Shown piece by piece: positions 25,236 through 34,736 of a stretch of 64,000 bases of DNA. How positions within the stretch are numbered: the stretch's first letter is position 1; every line of letters begins with the position of its first letter. Both the position numbers and the translations under genes were made by a program. Location of the stretch: NCBI RefSeq assembly GCF_015712165.1, contig NZ_JADPZX010000001.1, positions 5,716,001 to 5,780,000 of the forward strand, read 5' to 3'. The notes under the pieces were generated by a model. The model saw only the letters and a program-made list of their open reading frames with translations. It was not told the origin of the DNA and searched no databases. Origin of the DNA: Streptomyces spinoverrucosus. Lineage in GTDB: Bacteria > Actinomycetota > Actinomycetes > Streptomycetales > Streptomycetaceae.

Positions 25236-26687
25236 ATGAACGGCACCCCCCAGACCCCTCGCTCCGTCATCGTCGTCGGCTCAGGCCCCACCGGCCTCCT
25301 CCTGGCCGGCGACCTGGCCCACGCCGGCATCCCCGTCACCCTCCTCGAAAAGCGCCGCCACAGCATCAGCAACCTCTCCCGCGCCTTCGGCGTCCACGCC
25401 CGCACCCTGGAGCAGTTGGACGCCCGCGGCCTCGCCGACCCGCTGATCGCCACCGGCGGCACCCTCACTGAGTTGCGCCTCTTCCGCCGCCTCTCGCTCG
25501 ACCTGAGCACGCTCCCCTCGCGCTTCCCGTTCCTGCTGATCACCCCGCAGTACGAGGTCGAGCGCCTGCTGGAGCGTCGGGCGCGTGAGCTCGGCGTCGA
25601 GTTCGCGTACGAGAGCGAGGTCGTCGGCCTGCGCCAGGACGGCACCGGCGTTAATGTCGACGTACGCGGCGTCGACGGCGCGGTCGTGACCCACCGCGCG
25701 GCGTACGTGGTCGGCGCGGACGGCCACCGCAGTGCCGTCCGGCAGGCGATCGGCCTGCCCTTCCCCGGCGTCTCCGTCATCAAGTCGCTCTTCCTGGCGG
25801 ACGTCCGGCTCGCCGAGAAGCCCGAGAGTGTCCTGACCGTCAACGGCGCGGGCGACTCCTTCGCGATGATCGCGAGCTTCGGCGACGGCTGGTACCGCGT
25901 CATGGGCTGGAACCGCCGCCACGAGGTCTCCGACGACGCCCCGCTCGACCTCGACGAGGTCAAGGAGGTCACCCGCCGCGCCCTGGGCAGCGACTACGGC
26001 ATGCACGACGCCCGCTGGCTGTCCCGCTTCCACAGCGACGAGCGTCAGGCGCCGCAGTACCGGGTCGGCCGGGTCTTCCTCGCCGGCGATGCCGCGCACA
26101 TCCACTCCCCGGCCGGCGGCCAGGGCATGAACACCGGCCTCCAGGACGCGGCCAACCTCGGCTGGAAGCTCGCCGCTGCCCTCCAGGGCTGGGCGCCGGA
26201 GGGTCTCCTGGACACGTACCAGACCGAGCGCCACCCGGTCGGCAAGGCGGTGCTGCGCAGCAGCGGCGGCCTGGTCCGCCTGGCCCGGGCCCAGAGCCCC
26301 CTCCTCCGCGCCGCCCGTACACTCGTGGCCGCCTTCGCCAACACGGCCGGCCCCGCCCGCCGCAAGCTCGTGGCCCAGGTCACCGGCATCGGCTACCGCT
26401 ACCCGGCCCCCCGAGGCTCCCACCCCCTGACCGGCCGCCGCGCCCCCGACGCCCTCCTCACCACCGGCCGCCTCTACGAGACCCTCCGCACCGGCCACTT
26501 CCTCCTCGTCACCCCGGAGCCCCACGAGGCACCGGCCACCCCCCGCACCGACCGCCTGACGGTGGCCCACTGGGCGACACCCCGCCGCACGACCCTCCTG
26601 ATCCGCCCCGACGCCTACATCGCCTGGGCCACCGACTCCGCCACCCCCGAAGCGATCGAGTCAGCCCTGTCGACCCACCTGGGCTGA
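25236..26687 (+). CDS. FAD-dependent aromatic monooxygenase (PHBH/PheA-TfdB type)
   Basis: A 483-residue group A flavoprotein monooxygenase. The GxGxxG FAD site is VVGSGPTGLLLAGDLAHAG, the DG motif is VVGADGHRSAVR and the GD motif is VFLAGDAAHIHSPAGGQGM. Such enzymes hydroxylate phenolic or polyketide substrates using NAD(P)H and O2. ATG 25236 has an AGGAGG site. It is divergent from the TetR gene with the repeat array between, the standard layout of a TetR-controlled oxidoreductase, so it may inactivate or modify an aromatic compound sensed by TetR. Confidence 0.9.
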   Translation: MNGTPQTPRSVIVVGSGPTGLLLAGDLAHAGIPVTLLEKRRHSISNLSRAFGVHARTLEQLDARGLADPLIATGGTLTELRLFRRLSLDLSTLPSRFPFLLITPQYEVERLLERRARELGVEFAYESEVVGLRQDGTGVNVDVRGVDGAVVTHRAAYVVGADGHRSAVRQAIGLPFPGVSVIKSLFLADVRLAEKPESVLTVNGAGDSFAMIASFGDGWYRVMGWNRRHEVSDDAPLDLDEVKEVTRRALGSDYGMHDARWLSRFHSDERQAPQYRVGRVFLAGDAAHIHSPAGGQGMNTGLQDAANLGWKLAAALQGWAPEGLLDTYQTERHPVGKAVLRSSGGLVRLARAQSPLLRAARTLVAAFANTAGPARRKLVAQVTGIGYRYPAPRGSHPLTGRRAPDALLTTGRLYETLRTGHFLLVTPEPHEAPATPRTDRLTVAHWATPRRTTLLIRPDAYIAWATDSATPEAIESALSTHLG

Positions 26688-26777
26688 ACGCCCGCCCCAG
26701 CCAGCAACTCCCTCAGCAGGTCGGCCAGTTGGTCGGCCTGCTCGGCTGTGAGGGTCGAGGCAGGCCCCGCGTATTGT

Positions 26778-26874
26778 TCAGTTCCACTGAAAAGAACGGT
26801 CGAAAAGATTCGATGGACCTGATTGGTGCCTCGCTGGGACGGTTGATCCGACGACGTGATCACCGACGTGATCA
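26778..26874. promoter_or_regulatory. candidate operators in front of the EamA transporter
   Basis: The 208-base gap before the transporter gene is relatively AT-rich. It contains a perfect palindrome TCAGT-tcc-ACTGA (26778-26790) and two direct copies of CGACGTGATCA 12 bases apart (26852-26862 and 26864-26874), the second ending just upstream of the start region. These are plausible regulator sites, perhaps for the LysR protein encoded downstream. Confidence 0.5.
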
Positions 26875-26895
26875 ATGACCAGTGAAAGGATCTCC

Positions 26896-27870
26896 GTGAC
26901 CGTTGCCTCCGACCAGACCACCTCCTCCCATGCGACCGGTTCGAGCGGTACGACGCTCAGCCCGGCCAACCCCAGAAGCGCCGCCCTCGGCCTCGCCCTC
27001 GCCGCGCTCGCCACCCTCGTCTGGTCCGGAAGCTTCGTCACCTCCCGTGCCCTGCACGACAGCGTCCCGCCCGTCCAACACGCCTTCTGGCGCTGGGTGG
27101 TGGCGCTGGTCGTCGTCGCGCCCTTCGGGGCCCGGCAGGCCTGGCGGCAGCGCCGGGTGATCCGTCGGCACGCGGGGTTCGTCCTGCTCGCCTCGCTGCT
27201 CGGCGTCACCCTCTACAACACCCTCGTCAACGAGGCCGGCCGCACCACCCCCGCCGCCACCATGGGCATGATCATGGCCGCGTCGCCGGTGCTGATGGCG
27301 TTGTTCGAGCGTGCGAGCGGCGTACGGCTCGGCGGGCGCCGGGCCGCCGGGCTGCTCATCGCGTGCACGGGCGTGCTTCTGCTGGTCGGCGAGGGGGCCG
27401 ACTTCGGGCGGGGGGACGCCTGGATGATCGCCGCCACCTGCTGTTTCGCGGCGTACAGCGCGCTGCTGCGCCGCAAGCCCGCCGAACTCGGCGGTGCGGG
27501 CTTCCTCTTCACCACCTTCCTCCTTGGCGCCGTACTGCTGCTGCCCGCGCAGGGCGTGAGCCTCGCCGTGCAGGGCGGCTTCGAGCCGTCGTACGAGACG
27601 GTGCTTCCCCTTCTCTACGTCGGGATCGTCTCGTCCGCCGTCGCCTTCTACGCCTGGAACAAGGCGATCGCGATGGTGGGGGCTTCACGTGCCGGTGCCG
27701 TGTACTACCTGCAACCGGTGTGCGTGTCCCTGCTCTCGTGGCTGCTGCTGGGGGAGGGCATCGGGTGGGGGCAGGTGCTGTGCATGGTGCTGATCGTGGG
27801 CGGGGTCGTGCTCGGGGCCGGGGCCGGGGCCGGGGCTGGGGCTGGGGCTGGAGGCCCGGGGCGGCGCTGA
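26896..27870 (+). CDS. EamA/DMT-family transporter (RhaT-like exporter)
   Basis: About 324 residues with ten predicted membrane helices as two EamA repeats (ATLVWSGSFVTSRAL in the first; YVGIVSSAVAFYAWNKAI in the second). Members export amino acids, nucleotides or drugs. GTG 26896 has GAAAGGA upstream; ATG 26875 is an alternative. The C-terminus ends in an alternating Gly-Ala run encoded by a 6-bp GGGGCC/T tandem repeat, likely a variable tail. The LysR gene 18 bases downstream is probably co-transcribed. Confidence 0.85.
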   Translation: MTVASDQTTSSHATGSSGTTLSPANPRSAALGLALAALATLVWSGSFVTSRALHDSVPPVQHAFWRWVVALVVVAPFGARQAWRQRRVIRRHAGFVLLASLLGVTLYNTLVNEAGRTTPAATMGMIMAASPVLMALFERASGVRLGGRRAAGLLIACTGVLLLVGEGADFGRGDAWMIAATCCFAAYSALLRRKPAELGGAGFLFTTFLLGAVLLLPAQGVSLAVQGGFEPSYETVLPLLYVGIVSSAVAFYAWNKAIAMVGASRAGAVYYLQPVCVSLLSWLLLGEGIGWGQVLCMVLIVGGVVLGAGAGAGAGAGAGGPGRR

Positions 27871-27888
27871 GCTGTAGGTTTTCGTTCC

Positions 27889-28788
27889 ATGGGCGAGTGG
27901 GACATCCGGAAACTGCAGATCCTGCGGACGTTGCGGGAGCGGGGGACGGTGACCGCGACCGCCGAGGCGTTGCGGATGACTCCCTCGGCGGTTTCGCAGC
28001 AGCTGACCAATCTGTCGAAGCAGCTCGGGGTGCCGTTGCTGGAGGCTCAGGGGCGGCGGGTGCGGCTCACCGACGCGGCGCGGCTGGTGTTGCGGCACGC
28101 GGAGGCGGTGTTCGAGCAACTGGAGCGGGCGGACGCCGAGTTGGTGGCGTATGCGCAGGGGGAGGTCGGGGAGGTGCGGGTGGGCGCCTTCTCGACCGCC
28201 GTGCCCGCCCTGGTCGTACCGGCCGTGCGGGCGCTGCGTGCGAGGTACCCCGGGGTGACCGTGCGGGTGCGGGAGGCCGAGGCCGGGGAGGCGTACGAGT
28301 TGCTGGCCGCGAGGGAGGTGGATGTCGCGCTGTCGTTGGCGGCGCAGGCGCCGACGGCCGCGGACGGTCGGTTCGGCGTGGTGCGGTTGCTGTCGGATCC
28401 GTTGGACCTCGCGTTGCCTCGGGGGCACGCGTCGGCGGGGGTCGAGGTGCTGCGGCTTGCCGATCTCGCCGCCGAGCCGTGGATCTTCGGGGGGAGCGGA
28501 CCGTGGTCCGACATCACCCGGGCGGCTTGTGAGGCGGCGGGGTTCCGGCCCGTGCAGGGGCATTCGGCGGCCGGGTGGACGGCGATCCTGGCGATGGTGG
28601 AGGCCGGGATGGGGGTGGCGTTGGTGCCCCGGATGGCGGCGGTGCGCAGGGAGGGGGTGGTGATGCGGGAGTTGACGGTGGAACGGCCTCGGCGGCATGT
28701 GCTGGCCGCGGTGCGGAAGGGGGGAGAGGCGGGCGCCGCGGGGAAGGTGCTGGCGGCGTTGCGGGAGGTCGCGGCCGGGCTGGGATGA
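27889..28788 (+). CDS. LysR-family transcriptional regulator
   Basis: A 299-residue LysR protein. The winged helix (about 4-62) reads LRERGTVTATAEALRMTPSA then VSQQLTNLSKQLG; the effector domain covers about 90-295. It follows the EamA transporter by 18 bases in the same direction, so it may control that transporter. The effector is unknown. Confidence 0.88.
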   Translation: MGEWDIRKLQILRTLRERGTVTATAEALRMTPSAVSQQLTNLSKQLGVPLLEAQGRRVRLTDAARLVLRHAEAVFEQLERADAELVAYAQGEVGEVRVGAFSTAVPALVVPAVRALRARYPGVTVRVREAEAGEAYELLAAREVDVALSLAAQAPTAADGRFGVVRLLSDPLDLALPRGHASAGVEVLRLADLAAEPWIFGGSGPWSDITRAACEAAGFRPVQGHSAAGWTAILAMVEAGMGVALVPRMAAVRREGVVMRELTVERPRRHVLAAVRKGGEAGAAGKVLAALREVAAGLG

Positions 28789-28840
28789 CAGGCGTACAGG
28801 CGTCCCCCATGATCGCCACGCTGTCGCACGCCCATGCGAA

Positions 28841-28874
28841 GGGGCGCCCCCGAGCCGAGCTCGCCGGGCGCCCC
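28841..28874. terminator. hairpin between convergent LysR and pepN genes
   Basis: A perfect 9-bp GC stem (28841-28849 with 28866-28874) in the 109-base gap between a plus-strand and a minus-strand gene. Probable bidirectional terminator. Confidence 0.6.
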
Positions 28875-28897
28875 TGTCGACGTACGACCAGGCAGGC

Positions 28898-31474
28898 TTA
28901 CCCCTGGGCCGCCGCGTCCGCGCCCTGTGCCCGCAGCGCACGCTCGATGCCGGCGCGCGCCTCGGACACCAGCCGCCGCAGTGCCGCGTTCGGTTCGGCG
29001 GTCGACAGCCACTCGTCCGTCCGCGCCAGGGTGTGCGCGGTGACCTGGACCGCCGGGTACAGACCGACCGCGATCTGCTGGGCCATCTCGTAGGAGCGGG
29101 AGTCCCAGACGGCCTTCACCGACTCGAAGTACTTGTCGGTGTACGGCGCGAGCAGCTCCCGCTGGTCGGTCTGGACGAACCCCGAGATGACCGCCTCCTG
29201 GACGGCGTTCGGGAGCTTGTCGGACTCGACGACCGAGGCCCACGCCTCCGCCTTGGCCTCCGGCGTCGGGCGGGCGGCGCGGGCGGTGGCGGCATGGCGT
29301 TCACCGGCCGCCGTCTTGTCGCGCTCGGACTCGCCCGCGATCTCCGCCTCGTCGAAGCGGCCCACGGCCGCGAGCCGCTGCACGAACGCCCAGCGCAGCT
29401 CCGTGTCCACGACCAGTCCCTCGACCGTCTGGGAGCCGTCCAGCAGCGCCTCCAGCAGGTCCAGCTGTTCCGGCGTCCGCGCGGTCGCCGCGAAGGCGCG
29501 CGCCCAGGCCAGCTGGTGGTCGCCGCCCGGCTCGGCGGCGCGCAGGTGCGCCAGCGTGGCGTCGGTCCAGCGGGTCAGCAGCGCCTCGCGGGCGGCCGGG
29601 TCGGCGTACAGGTCGATCGCCAGCTTCACCTGCCGCTGCAGCGACTGCACCACGCCGATGTCCGACTCCTTGCCGATGCCGGACAGGACGAGGGACAGGT
29701 AGTCACGGGTGGCGAGTTCCGCGTCGCGCGTCATGTCCCAGGCCGACGCCCAGCACAGCGCCCGCGGCAGCGACGACTCGAAGTCGCCGAGGTGGTCGGT
29801 GACGAAGGCCAGCGACTGCTCGTCGAGACGGACCTTGGCGTACGACAGGTCGTCGTCGTTCAGCAGGACGATGTTCGGACGCCGCCGCCCCACCAGCTGC
29901 GGTACGGCCGTCAGCTCGCCGTCGACGTCCAGCTCGACCCGCTCGACGCGCACCAGCTTCCCGGCGTCGTCGTCCATCTCGTACAGCCCGACCGCGATCC
30001 GGTGCGGGCGCAGCGTCGGCTCGCCCTTCGCGCCCGTCGGCAGCGCCGGCGCCTCCTGCCGGATCGCGAAGGACGTGATGACACCGTCGGCGTCCGTCTC
30101 GATCTCGGGGCGCAGGATGTTGATCCCGGCCGTCTCCAGCCACAGCTTCGACCAGGTCTTCAGGTCCCGCCCGGAGGTCTCCTCCAGCGCGGTCAGCAGG
30201 TCGCTCAGGCGGGTGTTGCCGTACGCGTGCCGCTTGAAGTAGGCCTGCACGCCCCGGAAGAACTCGTCCTGCCCGACGTAGGCGACGAGCTGCTTCAGTA
30301 CGGAGGCGCCCTTGGCGTACGTGATGCCGTCGAAGTTGACCAGCACGTCGTCGAGGTCGCGGATCTCCGCCATGATCGGGTGGGTGGACGGCAGCTGGTC
30401 CTGGCGGTACGCCCACGTCTTCATGGAGTTCGCGAACGTCGTCCAGGCGTGCGGCCAGCGCGACTCGGGCGCGGCGGCCTGGCAGGCGATGGACGTGTAC
30501 GTGGCGAACGACTCGTTCAGCCACAGGTCGTTCCACCACTCCATGGTGACCAGGTCGCCGAACCACATGTGGGCCAGCTCGTGCAGGATGGTCTCGGCAC
30601 GCATCTCGTACGCCGCGTCCGTCACCTTCGAGCGGAAGACGTACTGGTCGCGGATGGTCACCGCGCCCGCGTTCTCCATCGCGCCCGCGTTGAACTCCGG
30701 CACGAACAGCTGGTCGTACTTCTCGAACGGGTACGCGTAGTCGAACTTCTCCTGGAACCAGGCGAAGCCCTGCCGGGTCACCTCGAAGATGGCGTCCGAG
30801 TCGAGGTACTCGGCCAGGGACGGACGGCAGTAGATGCCGAGCGGCACGGACTGGCCGTCCTTCTCGTACACGCTGTGCACGCTGTGGTACGGGCCGACGA
30901 TCAGCGCCGTGATGTACGTCGAGATGCGCGGCGTCGGCTCGAAGACCCAGAGGTTGTCCTGGGGCTCGGGGGTGGGCGAGTTGGAGATGACGGTCCAGCC
31001 CTCGGGCGCGCGCACGGTGAACTGGAAGGTCGCCTTCAGGTCCGGCTGCTCGAAGGAGGCGAACACACGGCGGGCGTCCGGCACCTCGAACTGGGTGTAG
31101 AGGTAGGCCTGGTCGTCGACCGGGTCGACGAACTTGTGCAGGCCCTCGCCGGTGTTGGTGTACGCGCAGTCGGCGGCCACCCGCAGCACGTTCCGACCCT
31201 CGAGCAGGCCGGGCAGGGCGATCCGGGAGTCCTTGAAGACCGCGGCGGGGTCGAGCGGATCGCCGTTCAGAGTGATCTCGTGGACCGTCGGCGCCACCAG
31301 GTCGATGAAGGACTCGGCACCGTTCTCCGCGACGTCGAAGCGCACCGTCGTCACGGACCGGAAGGTGTCGCCCTCCTGCGCCCCGGACAGGTCGAGATCG
31401 ATCTCGTACGAGTCAACGGTCAACAGCTTCGCCCGCTGCTGCGCCTCTTCGCGAGTCAGGTTTGTGCCAGGCAC
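28898..31474 (-). CDS. pepN: aminopeptidase N (M1 metallopeptidase), first copy
   Basis: An 858-residue M1 aminopeptidase that removes N-terminal residues from peptides in the cytosol. The exopeptidase motif GAMEN is at about 264-268. The zinc site is HELAH (H298, H302) with Glu in NESF (E321). The C-terminal half is the helical ERAP1-like domain. No signal peptide. It is a single-gene unit next to a DUF1203 gene on the other strand. A second, related copy lies at 41.4-44.0 kb. Confidence 0.95.
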   Translation of the reverse strand: MPGTNLTREEAQQRAKLLTVDSYEIDLDLSGAQEGDTFRSVTTVRFDVAENGAESFIDLVAPTVHEITLNGDPLDPAAVFKDSRIALPGLLEGRNVLRVAADCAYTNTGEGLHKFVDPVDDQAYLYTQFEVPDARRVFASFEQPDLKATFQFTVRAPEGWTVISNSPTPEPQDNLWVFEPTPRISTYITALIVGPYHSVHSVYEKDGQSVPLGIYCRPSLAEYLDSDAIFEVTRQGFAWFQEKFDYAYPFEKYDQLFVPEFNAGAMENAGAVTIRDQYVFRSKVTDAAYEMRAETILHELAHMWFGDLVTMEWWNDLWLNESFATYTSIACQAAAPESRWPHAWTTFANSMKTWAYRQDQLPSTHPIMAEIRDLDDVLVNFDGITYAKGASVLKQLVAYVGQDEFFRGVQAYFKRHAYGNTRLSDLLTALEETSGRDLKTWSKLWLETAGINILRPEIETDADGVITSFAIRQEAPALPTGAKGEPTLRPHRIAVGLYEMDDDAGKLVRVERVELDVDGELTAVPQLVGRRRPNIVLLNDDDLSYAKVRLDEQSLAFVTDHLGDFESSLPRALCWASAWDMTRDAELATRDYLSLVLSGIGKESDIGVVQSLQRQVKLAIDLYADPAAREALLTRWTDATLAHLRAAEPGGDHQLAWARAFAATARTPEQLDLLEALLDGSQTVEGLVVDTELRWAFVQRLAAVGRFDEAEIAGESERDKTAAGERHAATARAARPTPEAKAEAWASVVESDKLPNAVQEAVISGFVQTDQRELLAPYTDKYFESVKAVWDSRSYEMAQQIAVGLYPAVQVTAHTLARTDEWLSTAEPNAALRRLVSEARAGIERALRAQGADAAAQG

Positions 31475-31586
31475 GCGGTCATCTCCTCGTTATGTGTCGG
31501 TTGCGCCATCCTTCCACGCGACCTGCGGCGAACGCGATGTCCATTTCCCGCCGGTGGGCACGGCGGGATCGCGCGAGCCTGGGCCC

Positions 31587-32057
31587 ATGACGACGTACAT
31601 CGCACGACCGATCGAACCGCCGGTCCTGAAGGAGCTGCGTTCTGCAGACGACGCGGGACGCGAGATGGTTCCCGTGACCGACGAGGAAGGTGGGGCGCCG
31701 CTGCGCTGCTGCCTGCGCCGCAGCGGGCCGGGGGAGCGGATCGCCCTCGTCTCGTACGCCCCACTGCGCCGCTGGGCTGCGCAAACGGGCGCCGACCCGG
31801 GGGCGTACGACGAACAGGGCCCCGTCTTCATCCATGCGGGGGAATGCCCGGGGCCTCGGGGCAGCGCCCTGCCCTTCACCAACGCCCACCGCACCCTGCG
31901 CCGCTACTCGACCGAGGGACGCATCCTGGGCGGACGGCTGGTCGAGGCCGACTTCGAGGCGGCCCTCGCCCACGCGTTCGACGACCCGGAGGTGGCACTC
32001 GTCCACGTCCGGGCCGTCGAGTACGGCTGTTTCCTCTACGAGGTTCGCAGGCCCTAG
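31587..32057 (+). CDS. DUF1203 family protein
   Basis: A 156-residue protein matching the DUF1203 pattern: an N-terminal segment with paired cysteines (LRCCLRRS), a central FIHAGECPG motif and the C-terminal HVRAVEYGCFLYEV. The family is small, cytosolic and of unknown function. ATG 31587 is divergent from pepN. No partner is suggested by context. Confidence 0.8.
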   Translation: MTTYIARPIEPPVLKELRSADDAGREMVPVTDEEGGAPLRCCLRRSGPGERIALVSYAPLRRWAAQTGADPGAYDEQGPVFIHAGECPGPRGSALPFTNAHRTLRRYSTEGRILGGRLVEADFEAALAHAFDDPEVALVHVRAVEYGCFLYEVRRP

Positions 32058-32063
32058 GCGGGC

Positions 32064-32130
32064 GGCAGCGGCCCCAGGGGCGCGGGGAACCGCGCGACCA
32101 GCCACGACGGCGCCGCAGACGAACGACGGC
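32064..32130. repeat. interspersed Streptomyces-type intergenic repeat with a small hairpin
   Basis: The gap between the convergent DUF1203 and asd genes carries a stretch of the form 'caggggcgcggggaac...gcgcgaccagccacgac'. I recall this phrase as recurring in intergenic regions of many Streptomyces genomes. It includes a 6-bp stem with a GGAA tetraloop (32080-32085 with 32090-32095). Role unknown; it may act as a terminator. Confidence 0.6.
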
Positions 32131-32160
32131 TCACCCGCGGCCACCGCCCCGGCGGAGCGC

Positions 32161-33243
<1,083 letters not shown>

Positions 33244-33402
33244 TCATGCGGGGCACCTGGGCCCCTGTGTCCAATCCTTTGGGCTTGTGCCCGCGTAGTG
33301 GGACGGGGCCTCCGTGACGTACGCCACTGATGACTGCCCCGGAAACGAGTCGAACGTTTCGGCCCGTCCGGGCGTCATAGGGGAAACGCGGCAAGGAGAG
33401 GG

Positions 33403-33948
33403 GTGGCTGTGCTGCGCGGAAGGGCGCGCCGCGGCCAGGGGGGCGACGGACACCGTGACGTCGAGGATCCCCTGGACGCGGCCCAGGAACGCCGGGTGCG
33501 GGCGGTGCTCGCGCTCGGCGGAGTGCCGCAGGCGGACCTGCCGGACGGGGTGCAGCAGGTACGCCTGCGGCTGCTGGAGCGGGCCGCCGGCGGCCGCGAG
33601 GCACCGCGGGACGTCTCCGCGTGGGCGGCGGTCGTCGCCTCCAACCTCGCCATGGACTGGCACCGCGCCAAACGCCGCCAGGAACGCCTCGGCGAGCGCC
33701 TGGCCTCGCTGCGCCAGCTGGAGCACCCCTCCGGCGAGGACACCAGCCTGCTGTCCCTCGCGGTCGCCCAGGGCCTGGACGAGCTGCCCGACGCCCAGCG
33801 CCAGGTCCTCGTCCTGCGGTTCTACGCCGACCTGCCGGTGCGTTCCATCGCCGAGGAGCTCGGCATCCCGGAGGGCACGGTCAAGAGCAGGCTGCACACG
33901 GCGGTACGGGCCCTGCGCGCCCGCCTGCACGAGGACGAGGTGGTGTGA
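33403..33948 (+). CDS. ECF-type RNA polymerase sigma factor
   Basis: A 181-residue sigma-70 family member with region 2 (SNLAMDWHRAKRRQERL) and region 4 (LPDAQRQVLVLRFYADLPV then EELGIPEGTVKSRLH). It would redirect RNA polymerase to a small regulon. GTG 33403 has AAGGAGAGG directly upstream. The next gene starts one base after its stop and encodes a membrane protein, the usual position of an anti-sigma or regulatory partner. Confidence 0.88.
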   Translation: MAVLRGRARRGQGGDGHRDVEDPLDAAQERRVRAVLALGGVPQADLPDGVQQVRLRLLERAAGGREAPRDVSAWAAVVASNLAMDWHRAKRRQERLGERLASLRQLEHPSGEDTSLLSLAVAQGLDELPDAQRQVLVLRFYADLPVRSIAEELGIPEGTVKSRLHTAVRALRARLHEDEVV

Positions 33949-33949
33949 C

Positions 33950-34684
33950 GTGACCGTCGAACAGGACGGCTACGACGGCGAGGGCACCGGCGTGGACCCG
34001 TTGCTGGCCGTCCTCATGGACGAGCCGCTGACCGACGCGGCCCGCGCCGACGCCGCCCTCGTGGCCGAGCACCGGTCGGCGGCGGCCGACGTGGCGCTGC
34101 TGCGGGAGCAGCTGGGGATCATCGCCGAGGCGCTGACAGAGGCACCGGAGGAGCCGGCGCAGGCCCCGGCGCCGCCGGTCCGGCCACGACCACGCCGCCG
34201 CCGTACGTTCGCCCTCGCCCTCGGCGCGGTGGGAGTCGCGGCCGCCGGGGCGATGGTGGTGGGCCTGGGCTGGCTGCTCGTTCGGGCGGGCGACGGCGCG
34301 ACGGAGAGCTCCGGGGCCGCCGCCGACAGCGCCCAGTCCGACTCCTCCAAGGCCGTCGGCCCCCTCGGCTCCCCCGAGTACCTCGCCTGCGCCCGCCTGG
34401 TCGCCGAGGGCGAGGTGACGGACACCCGGCCCGTCCCCGGCACCGGCGAGGAGCGCGTCACCCTGGAGGTGACCCGCTCCTACAAACCCGCCAGGAGCGA
34501 CGCCGACGTCACGTTCGCGATCCCCACGAGCGCCGGCCTCGACGAGGGCGAACAGGTTCTCGTCGCCATCCCCCGCGACAGCGTGTCCCCCGACTTCTGG
34601 CTGGTCGGCGAGGCCGCCATCGCCGCCCAACGCCCGCTGCTCATCGAGACGTTGCCGCAAGCGGACGCGACACCCTGCGCATAG
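33950..34684 (+). CDS. membrane protein, probable anti-sigma-like partner
   Basis: A 244-residue protein: an N-terminal cytosolic helical part (about 1-65), a Pro/Arg-rich stretch (PAPPVRPRPRRRR), one transmembrane helix (about 86-108, FALALGAVGVAAAGAMVVGL) and an extracytoplasmic domain with one central cysteine (EYLACARLVAEG). GTG 33950 lies just after the sigma-factor stop, so the two are coupled. I see no HCCxxC zinc motif, so it is not a ZAS anti-sigma factor. Its partner role is inferred from position. Confidence 0.7.
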   Translation: MTVEQDGYDGEGTGVDPLLAVLMDEPLTDAARADAALVAEHRSAAADVALLREQLGIIAEALTEAPEEPAQAPAPPVRPRPRRRRTFALALGAVGVAAAGAMVVGLGWLLVRAGDGATESSGAAADSAQSDSSKAVGPLGSPEYLACARLVAEGEVTDTRPVPGTGEERVTLEVTRSYKPARSDADVTFAIPTSAGLDEGEQVLVAIPRDSVSPDFWLVGEAAIAAQRPLLIETLPQADATPCA

Positions 34685-34688
34685 AAGA

Positions 34689-34718
34689 GGGGCGGGCGCC
34701 CACACGGACGCCCGCCCC
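34689..34718. terminator. hairpin between convergent sigma-partner and protease genes
   Basis: A perfect 10-bp GC stem (34689-34698 with 34709-34718) with a 10-base loop, in the 52-base gap between convergent genes. Likely serves both. Confidence 0.7.
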
Positions 34719-34736
34719 CACTGCCGTACCGGTGAC

